9,770 nt of DNA from Bacilli bacterium (lineage in GTDB: Bacteria > Bacillota_I > Bacilli_A > RFN20 > CAG-288): positions 1 to 9,770 of the forward strand of contig CAAGIQ010000015.1 in the NCBI GenBank assembly GCA_900769965.1, read 5' to 3'. Position numbers and translations under genes: made by a program. The first letter of the stretch is position 1, and each line of letters opens with the position of its first letter. Below the pieces are notes generated by a model, which saw nothing but the letters and a program-made list of their open reading frames with translations, searched no databases and was not told the DNA's origin. Below, one piece after another: positions 1 through 6,715 of the stretch.

Positions 1-123
1 AGAGTATTGTTTCAACCCCGGAAAACCCCACTAGATTTTAAAGTACCATTTTAAAGCTTATAGACTAGCGTAGATTCTATCGATTAAATTTTTCATGCGT
101 TTCGCGTACTTTACATCTACATG
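1..123. other. Left-edge noncoding stretch, no gene recognised
   Basis: No convincing reading frame or RNA gene is visible. The first 30 bases are unusually C-rich on this strand (two CCCC runs around 16-29), followed by AT-rich sequence. The 9-base word ATTTTAAAG occurs twice, at 35-43 and 48-56. A 9-base inverted repeat, TTTTTCATG at 89-97 and CATGAAAAA at 120-128, runs into the U-tract of the lipoprotein terminator. The C-rich edge could be the end of something lying outside the window, but this cannot be decided from here. Confidence 0.5.
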
Positions 124-160
124 AAAAAAGATATATCTGACTCGCGTCTCAATATATCTT
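124..160 (-). terminator. Rho-independent terminator of the lipoprotein gene
   Basis: On the minus strand, just past the lipoprotein stop codon, AAGATATAT (152-160) can pair with ATATATCTT (128-136) in a perfect 9-bp stem around a 15-base loop. The loop can form a further short GAC/GTC stem. The second arm runs directly into a T-run (124-129 read on the minus strand). The stem is AT-rich, but its position 9 bases after the stop and the T-tract make termination likely. Confidence 0.7.
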
Positions 161-168
161 TATGTTAA

Positions 169-888
169 TTATCTATATTCGATAGAGCACTTATAAGAAG
201 AAGTGGCAACTGTTTTTTCGTTTGTTTGAACGCTTGTTAATACTGTCTCTGCCTCTAATAGAACTCCGTGACTATCAAATTTTAAATACTTATAATCGTT
301 AGAAGTAGATGAAATTAGACTATCATCTAATGCGCTAGAGCTGTAGCTCATCGAAGCGTAATAGAAAGAATTGTCTTTAGTGAATCTACTAGAATCATCA
401 GCTAATTCAATCACTTGACTATTCTTAGCAAGATATATGAATCCATGAGGAGCTAAAAAGCCATGCGAATAATTGAAAATTAAGCTATCTACACAAATGG
501 TAGTTGCCATAGTTTCATAGGATTTTAAAGAATCGCTTTTATTGTAAGTAATAGTTCCTTCTTTTCCATCTAAACGATATGTTACTGTAACCATCTCATC
601 TGTTAAGGTGTAGTAAGAATAATCGTCGCCTTTAGACATTTTTAAGGTTGTCTCTTTGTCGGAAACTTTGTAGTCTGCAGCAATCTTATACTTTTCAGTT
701 TTATCATTAGATTCTACTTTTTCATCTATCTCATATTTGTAAGATTTTATGTGGTCAGTTTTAAAGCAATCAAAACTTGTTAAGAACGATTTGAATTCTT
801 CTTTACTAATATCTTCACCTCTTAACGTTTGTCCGCAGGAGGAGAGAATAAGAACTAGTGATAACGGTAATAATGATTTAATTTTCAT
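169..888 (-). CDS. Putative secreted lipoprotein of unknown function
   Basis: The 239-residue product begins with a lipoprotein signal peptide: a basic start (MKIK), a hydrophobic stretch at about residues 5-15, and the lipobox L15-S16-S17-C18. The mature protein is predicted to be lipid-anchored at Cys18 on the outer face of the membrane. The rest is rich in Ser, Thr, Tyr, Lys and Asp with alternating hydrophobic residues, which suggests beta strands. It has three further cysteines (C41, C132, C234). I recognise no catalytic motif or family. The ATG has a clear ribosome binding site, AAGGAG, at about 896-902, which supports this start. The gene is monocistronic, divergent from the polymerase gene and followed by its own terminator. 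A role in ligand binding or the cell envelope would be a guess. Confidence 0.8.
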   Translation of the reverse strand: MKIKSLLPLSLVLILSSCGQTLRGEDISKEEFKSFLTSFDCFKTDHIKSYKYEIDEKVESNDKTEKYKIAADYKVSDKETTLKMSKGDDYSYYTLTDEMVTVTYRLDGKEGTITYNKSDSLKSYETMATTICVDSLIFNYSHGFLAPHGFIYLAKNSQVIELADDSSRFTKDNSFYYASMSYSSSALDDSLISSTSNDYKYLKFDSHGVLLEAETVLTSVQTNEKTVATSSYKCSIEYR

Positions 889-1063
889 TGGTTTACTCCT
901 TTTTTAATTATGACAATTTAAAATGAATATCAAATATTTTTTTGCTTATCGATATTTCCATTCTTTTAAAAAACATAACCGCAAGAAATATTTTATGACT
1001 CTAAAAAACTTATTTTAGATAGTATTGATACTTATAAGGTAAAATATCTAGTAGGTAGATTAT
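889..1063. other. Divergent intergenic region between lipoprotein and polymerase genes
   Basis: This AT-rich spacer must carry promoters for both divergent genes, but I see no strong pair of -35 and -10 boxes on either strand. On the plus strand, TTAGAT (1015-1020) and TAAAAT (1040-1045) are a weak pair with a long 19-base spacer. No Firmicutes-type LexA operator (GAAC-N4-GTTC) is present, so there is no direct sign of SOS control of the polymerase. Confidence 0.45.
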
Positions 1064-2329
1064 ATGAGCAGAACTTATCTTTGTATCGATTTAAAGACTT
1101 TCTATGCCTCTTGTGAGTGTGCGGAGAGAAATCTTGATCCATTTACTACTAACTTAGTAGTAGCTGATCCTTCTAGAGGTAAGGGCACTATATGTTTAGC
1201 TATTTCTCCAGCGATGAAGAAGTTAGGCATAAAAAATAGGTGCCGTCTTTTTGAGATACCTAGCGATGTTAAGTATATTATGGCGCCACCGCGTATGGCG
1301 CTATATATCGAGAAATCAGCGGATGTTTATTCCATCTATTTAAGGTATATAAGTAAGGATGATATCCATGTATATTCGATAGATGAGGCTTTTTTAGATG
1401 TTACCGATTATCTATCACTATATAACATGACGGCTTTTGAACTTGCTAAGAAGATCATGGATGACATCAATAAAGAGTTGAAGCTTACAGCGACTGCGGG
1501 AATAGGTACAAATCTATTCTTAGCTAAAGTGGCTTTAGACATCACCGCTAAACACGTAGCGACTAATATCGGTTATCTCGATGAAGAGAAGTTTGTTAAA
1601 GAGCTATCTCTACATACTCCTTTGACCGACTTCTGGCAGATAGGTAGAGGTATAGCTAGAAGACTAAATAAGTTAGGGATATATACTTTAAAAGACTTAA
1701 GGGAAAAGGATGAGAAGATTTTATATAAAGAATTTGGTGTTAACGCGTTGTTTTTAATAGATCATGCAAAAGGAGAAGAAAGCTGCACTATCAAAGATAT
1801 TAAAAGATATAAGAGCGCCTCGCATTCATTATCTCAAGGGCAGGTACTTTTCGAAGATTACGAATACGATAAGGCTTTAGTGGTTGTTAAAGAGATGGTG
1901 GATCTACTAAGTTTAGACATGGTTGATAAACATGTGGTGTCTAATAATTTATTCCTATATATAGGCTATTCAAAAAATGAATATCCTGCTACAGGAGGTT
2001 CGCTTCAGATAAGCGAAAGAACTAATGTCTATTCGATCTTATTGAAGCATTTTGTAGATTTATATAAGAAGACTACTAACCCTTTTTATAAGATAAGAAG
2101 AATCGATATCGGAGTAGGCGATGTTAAAAGTGAAGAATATGAAGAACTCGGCTTGTTCATCGATGAAGATAAGGTAAAAAAGGAAAGAGAATTAGAGAAA
2201 GCTATAAACTCGATCAAGAAGGAATTTGGGAAGAATTCGATATTAAAAGGTATCAATTTTGTCGAAGGAGCAACGACTAGAAAACGTAACAAACTTATAG
2301 GAGGGCATCGAAGTGGGGAAGAAGATTAA
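1064..2329 (+). CDS. Y-family translesion DNA polymerase (UmuC/UvrX type)
   Basis: This enzyme is predicted to copy past damaged template bases as an error-prone polymerase. The 421 residues show the Y-family layout. The first catalytic aspartate is D9 within IDLKTFYASCE, whose FYASCE signature is UmuC-like; Y14, five residues on, fits the steric gate. The second catalytic pair is D107-E108 in YSIDEAFLDV. A conserved ATAGIGTN segment lies at about 143-150, and a helix-hairpin-helix region (PLTDFWQIGRGIARRL) at 186-201. The little-finger domain starts near SLSQGQVL (255-262). The length fits the UvrX/YqjW subgroup of Firmicutes (about 410-420 residues). I see no obvious clamp-binding motif at the C-terminus. 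The ribosome binding site is weak (GTAGGTAG, 1051-1058). The YolD-like gene overlaps its end, a typical partnership for this subgroup. No UmuD-like gene is present. Confidence 0.93.
   Translation: MSRTYLCIDLKTFYASCECAERNLDPFTTNLVVADPSRGKGTICLAISPAMKKLGIKNRCRLFEIPSDVKYIMAPPRMALYIEKSADVYSIYLRYISKDDIHVYSIDEAFLDVTDYLSLYNMTAFELAKKIMDDINKELKLTATAGIGTNLFLAKVALDITAKHVATNIGYLDEEKFVKELSLHTPLTDFWQIGRGIARRLNKLGIYTLKDLREKDEKILYKEFGVNALFLIDHAKGEESCTIKDIKRYKSASHSLSQGQVLFEDYEYDKALVVVKEMVDLLSLDMVDKHVVSNNLFLYIGYSKNEYPATGGSLQISERTNVYSILLKHFVDLYKKTTNPFYKIRRIDIGVGDVKSEEYEELGLFIDEDKVKKERELEKAINSIKKEFGKNSILKGINFVEGATTRKRNKLIGGHRSGEED
2298..2305 (+). promoter_or_regulatory. Ribosome binding site inside the polymerase gene
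   Basis: TAGGAGGG lies within the last codons of the polymerase gene, 7 bases before the GTG at 2313. It is a much stronger Shine-Dalgarno sequence than the one of the polymerase itself. It fixes the GTG as the start of the YolD-like gene and suggests coupled, perhaps higher, translation of the second protein. Confidence 0.8.
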
Positions 2330-2648
2330 CGAAGTCGATAGAGCTAAACAATTCATACCTTTCGACGCTTTGAAAGGTTTTAGGGAAGCTCTAAGAAAAA
2401 GAGAGGAAGTAGTTATTAAAAAACGCGAATTATCTGAAGAAGATATCGACGTTATAAACTTTAAATTGACAAGGATTAAAAAAGGAGATCTTGTTAGAGT
2501 TACTCACTATCAAAAAACTCACTATGTCGAAACTAACGGAATAGTGAGTGAAATAAACGAAGTTGATAAATATTTAAGAATCGTAGTTATGAAAATCGCT
2601 TTTAGCGATATCGTTAACATCGATATTATAAGTAGTGAAGATCTTTAA
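2313..2648 (+). CDS. YolD-like protein, partner of the Y-family polymerase
   Basis: The 111-residue product matches my memory of the YolD-like family: the motif RAKQFIPFDALKGF (residues 10-23), the following REALRKREE, an acidic ELSEEDID segment, and a C-terminal half with KKGDLVRVTHY and YLRIVVMKI. YolD-like proteins are small and often encoded next to UvrX/UmuC-type polymerases in Firmicutes. A UmuD-like regulatory or accessory role has been proposed but, to my knowledge, the biochemistry is not settled. The gene starts with GTG inside the polymerase gene (17-base overlap), preceded by TAGGAGGG, so the two are very likely one transcript. Its 3' end overlaps the convergent histidine-phosphatase gene by 23 bases. 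Confidence 0.88.
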   Translation: MGKKINEVDRAKQFIPFDALKGFREALRKREEVVIKKRELSEEDIDVINFKLTRIKKGDLVRVTHYQKTHYVETNGIVSEINEVDKYLRIVVMKIAFSDIVNIDIISSEDL

Positions 2649-3201
2649 GTTTTACCCTGTTATCTTTGACTTCAAAGCGAGAAACGTTAAGGTTATCTAA
2701 CGGAGTCTTAAAAGAGTATTTAGAAGGTTCTAGATATGTTATTAACCCTTTTATGGAATGTGAATGACATATTATAAGGACCTTTTTTCCTTGGTATTTT
2801 TGAAGATCTAACATGCCTAAGTAAACACGTTTTTCAAGGTGTTCATCGCTCTCATAACCTCTATAGTTAGTAGCTTCATTTCTAGATATCACTTCTCTTA
2901 CGAAGAAGGTAGTTTCACCTTCTAGATCTCCGAAATCTCTTTCGATAAAGTCAGGGTTTAAGATGGTAGGTTCACTTTCTTTACCGAGTTCTTCTTTTAT
3001 TATCTCTAGAGTCTCTTTAGTTCTAGTTAGTGGTGAGCACATAAAAACGTCGAAATGGAGGTTTTGCTCCTTCATCTTTCGCCCAAGATTATGAGCGCAT
3101 TCTCTGCCGTAATCGTTAAGTGGATTATCTTTATGTCCCTGACAGAGGTTGTTTTTGTTCCAGTCGGTTTCTCCGTGTCTTACTAAATATACTTCTACCA
3201 T
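2626..3201 (-). CDS. Histidine phosphatase family protein (phosphoglycerate-mutase-like)
   Basis: The 191-residue cytoplasmic protein belongs to the histidine phosphatase superfamily (branch 1). Visible catalytic features are the RHGE motif with R8 and the phospho-accepting H9 (LVRHGETDWN), a second arginine R60 in SPLTRTKET, the acidic residue E87 in FIERDFGDLEG, and the second histidine H146 in ICHSHSIKG. All four are intact, so an active phosphatase is expected. The length suits small phosphatases of the GpmB/PhoE/CobC type rather than true glycolytic dPGM (about 230-250 residues). The substrate cannot be assigned from sequence. Its ribosome binding site is weak (GGTGAT, 3205-3210). The gene stands alone, converging on the YolD-like gene and diverging from the GNAT fusion gene. 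Confidence 0.92.
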   Translation of the reverse strand: MVEVYLVRHGETDWNKNNLCQGHKDNPLNDYGRECAHNLGRKMKEQNLHFDVFMCSPLTRTKETLEIIKEELGKESEPTILNPDFIERDFGDLEGETTFFVREVISRNEATNYRGYESDEHLEKRVYLGMLDLQKYQGKKVLIICHSHSIKGLITYLEPSKYSFKTPLDNLNVSRFEVKDNRVKLKDLHYL

Positions 3202-3216
3202 AATATCACCGGATAA

Positions 3217-3224
3217 ATTATACT
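3217..3224. promoter_or_regulatory. Candidate divergent promoter with overlapping -10 boxes
   Basis: On the minus strand 3222-3217 reads TATAAT, a perfect -10 for the phosphatase gene. It predicts a very short leader of about 9 bases, and its -35 is poor (GTGCAA at 17-base spacing). On the plus strand 3219-3224 reads TATACT, a possible -10 for the GNAT fusion gene, also without a good -35. If both are used, polymerases in the two directions would compete. Support rests on the -10 boxes only. Confidence 0.35.
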
Positions 3225-3263
3225 AATTATTAAGCATGATTGCACTGAATATAGGAGGTCGAG

Positions 3264-4592
3264 ATGAAATATATTGTTGATATATCTTCTGTCAAACTTG
3301 AAACCGAGAGACTGATTTTGCGTCCCTTTGAAGTCAAAGATTTAGAAGATCTTTTCGAATATGCCTCTGTTGAAGGTGTTGGCGAATGCGCTGGGTGGAA
3401 TCATCATGAAAATATAGAAGTATCAAAAGAAATCCTCACTCATTTCATCAAGGAAAGAAAAACTTTCGCTTTGGTATATAAAGAGAATAATAAAGTCATA
3501 GGTAGTTTAGGTTTAGAAGAATCTAAAGAAGAGATTTATAAGCTTAATCCTTTTGCGTCTTTTGTCGAACTTGGTTATGTCCTTTCTAAAGACTACTGGG
3601 GTAAAGGGTTGATGACTGAGGTCTCAAAAAGAGTAATAGAGTTCATCTTTTCTGATCTAGGTGTCGATTATATCACAGTAGGTCATTTTGTCGAAAATGA
3701 TAGATCTAGAAGAGTGATAGAAAAGTTGGGTTTTAAATACGTATGCGAAGGTGTTTTTAAGACTAGAGAAGGAAGAGAAAAAACAAGTTTATATTACTTA
3801 TTGAAGAATCCTTACGCTAAGAAAGAGACTAATATAGGTATCAATAGAGCTTTTGATAGCTCTTCTTCACCGAAGTTTTCTCCGTTGAACTTTTATAAAA
3901 AACCTGAAGTTAAGTTTGATAAGATTATCATCACTTACTCTTTTAGAATAATAGATGAGCTATTAGAAGATGGGCTTATCTATAAAGATGATTTTTATAT
4001 CTCCGCTTCTTCAGGAATAATAAACATCTATCATTTTGTAGATAATCCAAATAACGGAATCGTTCTTTCTTCGATTGGTGGACCTTTTGTTTCCGCTATA
4101 ACAGTTGAACTTAGCGATTTAGTTAGCTGCAAGAAGTTTATCATGTTTGGAAGTGCAGGAAGCTTAACTAAGTATGAGCATCCTTTGCTTATTCCAACTA
4201 AAGCTTATAGAGATGAAGGTATAAGTTATCACTATATGGGCACTTCGGATTTTATCGAAGTTTCTAACGCTTCAAAAGTTTGTAAAGTTTTTGATGAATT
4301 AGGAATAAAATACGAAACTGGCTACACTTGGACTACCGATAGCTTCTATACTGAAACTACAAATAAGATCGAAGATAGGATATCTCGTGGATGTAAGGCG
4401 GTAGAGATGGAGATAGCTTCTTTACAAGCTACTGCTAACTATCACGGATTTGAACTGTATTGTTTTATCTATTTAGCGGATCATCTAGAAAACGAAGAGT
4501 ACGATAGAGGCTTATTAACTAACAACCAAGTTAAGGGAAGAGAGTTATCCATCTTCCTTTCTATTGCTAAGAAGTTGATGGAGAAAATCTAA
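3264..4592 (+). CDS. GNAT acetyltransferase fused to a nucleoside-phosphorylase-like domain
   Basis: The 442-residue protein has two parts. Residues 1-185 are a RimJ/RimL-type GNAT acetyltransferase: LETERLILRPF (12-22), the acetyl-CoA loop region ELGYVLSKDYWGKGLM (102-117), and N145 with SRRVIEKLGF (148-157). After a linker (about 186-215), residues 216-442 resemble the uridine/purine nucleoside phosphorylase fold: IGGP (271-274), FGSAGSL (295-301), YRDEGISYHY (315-324), WTTDSFY (356-362), AVEMEIASLQA (379-389, with the ribose-binding MEIA motif) and D406 where the general acid is expected. The phosphate-binding arginine of classical enzymes (before GSCG/GTTG) is Met294 here, so phosphorolysis is uncertain; hydrolysis or a subfamily trait is possible. 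There is no in-frame ATG between residues 118 and 293, which argues for a genuine fusion. AGGAGGT lies at 3253-3259. cls follows after one base. Confidence 0.88.
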   Translation: MKYIVDISSVKLETERLILRPFEVKDLEDLFEYASVEGVGECAGWNHHENIEVSKEILTHFIKERKTFALVYKENNKVIGSLGLEESKEEIYKLNPFASFVELGYVLSKDYWGKGLMTEVSKRVIEFIFSDLGVDYITVGHFVENDRSRRVIEKLGFKYVCEGVFKTREGREKTSLYYLLKNPYAKKETNIGINRAFDSSSSPKFSPLNFYKKPEVKFDKIIITYSFRIIDELLEDGLIYKDDFYISASSGIINIYHFVDNPNNGIVLSSIGGPFVSAITVELSDLVSCKKFIMFGSAGSLTKYEHPLLIPTKAYRDEGISYHYMGTSDFIEVSNASKVCKVFDELGIKYETGYTWTTDSFYTETTNKIEDRISRGCKAVEMEIASLQATANYHGFELYCFIYLADHLENEEYDRGLLTNNQVKGRELSIFLSIAKKLMEKI

Positions 4593-4593
4593 T

Positions 4594-6057
4594 ATGTGGT
4601 TATTTTTTACTGATTTTATGCCGACTTGGACCATAGGAGTAATGTATGGAATAGAAGTTATCTCCGTGCTAGCTATGATCTTTTTAGAACGTAAGAATCC
4701 TCGTTCGGTACTTATCTGGACTCTTCTATTCTTACTAGATCCTTTCATCTCATTTGCTTTATATATCTTCTTTGGTAAAGGTCCGACGATGAACAGAATT
4801 AAGTGGGCAAAGAATAAAAAGATAACCGATGAAAGAATTAGAACCTCCTTAAAACATGGCGAATTTAAAAAAGTCGATATCGAATCTATCAGAGTTAAAG
4901 AATTAATTAACTTAAACGAGAGCATGAATTTCCCGTGTACCATCTATAACAAAGTGGAGTTTTTTGTCGATGCTCATGAGATGTACGATAGGCAGATAGA
5001 GGATATATTAAATGCGAAATCTTCTATAAACATGTCTTATTACCTCTTTAAAAACGATGAAGCTGGTAGAAGGTTTATCTCCACTTTAACTAAGAAAGCT
5101 AAAGAGGGTGTTCAAGTCAATTTGATGTACGATTCAGCAGCGAATAGATATCACTTCTCCAAGAAGCTATTTAAGCCATTAATCGAGGCTGGAGGTCATG
5201 TCGAAGCTTTCTTCAGCACTAGATTAGTTATAGTTAACCTCAATAACAACTATAGAAATCATAGAAAGATTACAGTAATAGACGACAAGATCTCCTATGT
5301 AGGTGGAATGAATATCGGAGTGGATTATCTAGGTGAAGATAAGAGGATAAAGCCGTGGAGAGATACCTCTATAAGAATTGAAGGTGAGGCTACTTCTTTC
5401 CTGTTTTTAAGATTCTTACAAGACTTCTGCGCTAACAACAAGAATTTCAACAACGAACTTTTTGAAAATATCATTTCTAACAATAAGGTTCAAAGATTCA
5501 ATGTAGATAATATTTCACCGATTCAAGTAGTTTCTTCTGGTCCAGATACTCCTAGCGAAGAGATTAAATACAATTACATTAAGATGCTTAGCTTAGCGAA
5601 GAATGAAGTGTATATAGAAACTCCTTATTACATACCGGATGATTCTTTCTACGATGCTATCTTGATGGCTCAATCTTCAGGAGTTCAAGTCCACCTTATA
5701 ATTCCAGGAGTTTACGATCATAAGATGGTATACTATGTAACAATCTCTAATCTTGAGCCTCTATTAAGAGCTGGTGTTAAGGTTTATCTATATAATGGAT
5801 TTATCCATGCGAAGATGATGGTAGCAGATGATATCATCGCTTCTGTTGGCTCAGCTAATTTCGATATAAGAAGCTTTGAACTGAACTTTGAAGTTAACGC
5901 TATATTATATGGAAAAGAGGAGGTTAGTAAGGCTAAAGAGATCGCTTTAAAAGATATAGAGAACTCGAAGGAAGTGACTTTAGCTAAGTTTGAGTCCCGT
6001 TCAAGATTTGAAAAGATCAAGGAAAGATTTTTCTCCTTGTTCTCGCAGATAATGTGA
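4594..6057 (+). CDS. cls: Cardiolipin synthase (phospholipase D family)
   Basis: The product is a 487-residue membrane enzyme predicted to join two phosphatidylglycerol molecules into cardiolipin and glycerol. Two hydrophobic N-terminal segments (about 12-31 and 38-60) flank the LERKNPRSVLIW stretch typical of the PLDc_N region. Two HKD catalytic motifs follow: H223-x-K225-x4-D230 with YVGGMNIG, and H405-x-K407-x4-D412 with SVGSANFD. Both are complete and the length is normal for bacterial ClsA-type enzymes (about 480-510). The ATG is one base after the stop of the GNAT fusion gene. The weak TGGAGA (4579-4584) lies within that gene, so translation is probably coupled. The stop is TGA, followed at once by a terminator. 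A later in-frame ATG at 4618 is possible but would trim the first hydrophobic stretch. Confidence 0.95.
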   Translation: MWLFFTDFMPTWTIGVMYGIEVISVLAMIFLERKNPRSVLIWTLLFLLDPFISFALYIFFGKGPTMNRIKWAKNKKITDERIRTSLKHGEFKKVDIESIRVKELINLNESMNFPCTIYNKVEFFVDAHEMYDRQIEDILNAKSSINMSYYLFKNDEAGRRFISTLTKKAKEGVQVNLMYDSAANRYHFSKKLFKPLIEAGGHVEAFFSTRLVIVNLNNNYRNHRKITVIDDKISYVGGMNIGVDYLGEDKRIKPWRDTSIRIEGEATSFLFLRFLQDFCANNKNFNNELFENIISNNKVQRFNVDNISPIQVVSSGPDTPSEEIKYNYIKMLSLAKNEVYIETPYYIPDDSFYDAILMAQSSGVQVHLIIPGVYDHKMVYYVTISNLEPLLRAGVKVYLYNGFIHAKMMVADDIIASVGSANFDIRSFELNFEVNAILYGKEEVSKAKEIALKDIENSKEVTLAKFESRSRFEKIKERFFSLFSQIM

Positions 6058-6067
6058 TGTTATTAGA

Positions 6068-6096
6068 GCGTTAATCTTAATGGTTAACGCCTTTTT
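6068..6096 (+). terminator. Rho-independent terminator after cls
   Basis: GCGTTAA (6068-6074) and TTAACGC (6084-6090) form a perfect 7-bp stem with a 9-base loop, followed by C and five Ts (6091-6096). It starts 10 bases after the cls stop and separates the accessory operon from the str promoter. Confidence 0.85.
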
Positions 6097-6138
6097 AGAT
6101 GGGTGAAAAACTTTTTTATTTAGCGAGTAAAAAACTTG

Positions 6139-6167
6139 TTGACTTAGGTATGTTACAAAGGTATATT
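6139..6167 (+). promoter_or_regulatory. Sigma-A promoter of the str operon
   Basis: TTGACT (6139-6144) and TATATT (6162-6167) are separated by an ideal 17-base spacer. An A-run just upstream (about 6129-6134) could act as an UP-like element. Transcription is predicted to begin near 6174, giving a leader of about 95 bases before rpsL. The 9-base word ACTTGTTGA covering the start of the -35 recurs at the tuf promoter. Confidence 0.85.
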
Positions 6168-6177
6168 ATTAGGTGCA

Positions 6178-6251
6178 CGGACATCTGTCCGGGTATTTTC
6201 ATGGTCAAGTGTGGAAACACCCGGAAGCGTGTAAAATACATATAGCATATG
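6178..6251 (+). promoter_or_regulatory. Structured leader of the rpsL mRNA, function unknown
   Basis: The leader can form several hairpins: CGGAC/GTCCG with a 4-base loop (6178-6191 region), GTGT/ACAC with a GGAA tetraloop (6209-6220), and CATAT/ATATG with a 3-base loop (6239-6251) directly before the Shine-Dalgarno. A longer-range pairing of CCGGGT (6189-6194) with ACCCGG (6219-6224) would exclude parts of the first two, so two alternative folds are possible. There is no terminator-like U-run. I do not recognise a known leader family. Autogenous control by S12 or S7 is only a suggestion, drawn from S7 control of the str mRNA in Escherichia coli. Confidence 0.45.
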
Positions 6252-6258
6252 AAAGGGG
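6252..6258 (+). promoter_or_regulatory. Ribosome binding site that fixes the rpsL start
   Basis: AAAGGGG lies 10 bases before the ATG at 6269. That ATG opens the family-standard MPTINQLVR. An in-frame GTG further up at 6173 would begin at or before the predicted transcript start and encode the hairpin leader, so it is not used. Confidence 0.85.
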
Positions 6259-6268
6259 AATTACATTT

Positions 6269-6694
6269 ATGCCAACTATTAACCAATTAGTTCGTAACGG
6301 CAGAGTTAATTCTATTGAAAAGTCAAAGGCTCCAGCTTTAGGTAAGAGATGGGACTCCTTAAATAAGAAGGAAAGACTCCAATCCGCTCCTCAAAAGCGT
6401 GGTGTTTGTACCCGTGTTGGTACCATGACTCCAAAGAAACCAAACTCAGCTTTACGTAAGTACGCCAGAGTAAGATTGACTAACGGTTACGAAGTCACAG
6501 CTTACATCGGTGGTGAAGGTCACAACCTTCAAGAACACAAGGTCGTTTTAATCAGAGGCGGCCGTGTTAAGGACTTACCAGGTGTTAGATACCACATCAT
6601 CCGTGGTGGTCTCGAATGCTTCGGTGTCGAAAACAGAAAACAAGGACGTTCATTATACGGAACAAAGAAATCCGGCGACGTCAACAAGAAGTAA
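6269..6694 (+). CDS. rpsL: 30S ribosomal protein S12
   Basis: The 141-residue S12 sits in the decoding centre of the small subunit and helps set translational accuracy. It starts with the conserved MPTINQLVR and carries PQKRGVCTRVG, TMTPKKPNSALRK, GHNLQEH and the VKDLPGVRYH loop, all in order. The lysines of the KPNSA and VKDLPGVRYH loops, where streptomycin resistance usually arises, are the sensitive-type residues. The C-terminal tail is a few residues longer than usual and ends in KKSGDVNKK. The usual IPG before GHNLQEH reads IGGE here. It is the first gene of the str operon, with rpsG 21 bases downstream. Confidence 0.98.
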   Translation: MPTINQLVRNGRVNSIEKSKAPALGKRWDSLNKKERLQSAPQKRGVCTRVGTMTPKKPNSALRKYARVRLTNGYEVTAYIGGEGHNLQEHKVVLIRGGRVKDLPGVRYHIIRGGLECFGVENRKQGRSLYGTKKSGDVNKK

Positions 6695-6715
6695 TAGAAA
6701 GGAGAAAGTGATATT

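Noticed and set aside
1..30. tRNA or tmRNA 3' end suggested by GTTTCAACCCC
   Set aside because: The flanking bases do not form a T stem, and no acceptor stem or CCA end fits in either orientation.
905..933. Minus-strand promoter TTGATA-17-TAATTA for the lipoprotein gene
   Set aside because: The spacing is right, but transcription would start at about 898, inside the ribosome binding site, so it cannot be the main promoter.
889..1063. SOS (LexA) operator before the translesion polymerase gene
   Set aside because: No GAAC-N4-GTTC or close variant is present in the spacer.
4545..4943. A 132-codon minus-strand frame across the GNAT-fusion/cls junction
   Set aside because: It is antisense to two well-supported genes, and its product shows no recognisable domain.
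6055..6057. Mycoplasma-type code in which TGA encodes Trp
   Set aside because: TGA ends cls at the expected family length and is followed directly by a terminator; Trp is encoded by TGG in the genes here.
6173..6268. N-terminal extension of S12 from an in-frame GTG
   Set aside because: It would start at or before the predicted transcript start, has no ribosome binding site and translates the hairpin leader. The ATG at 6269 has AAAGGGG and gives the standard MPTINQ start.
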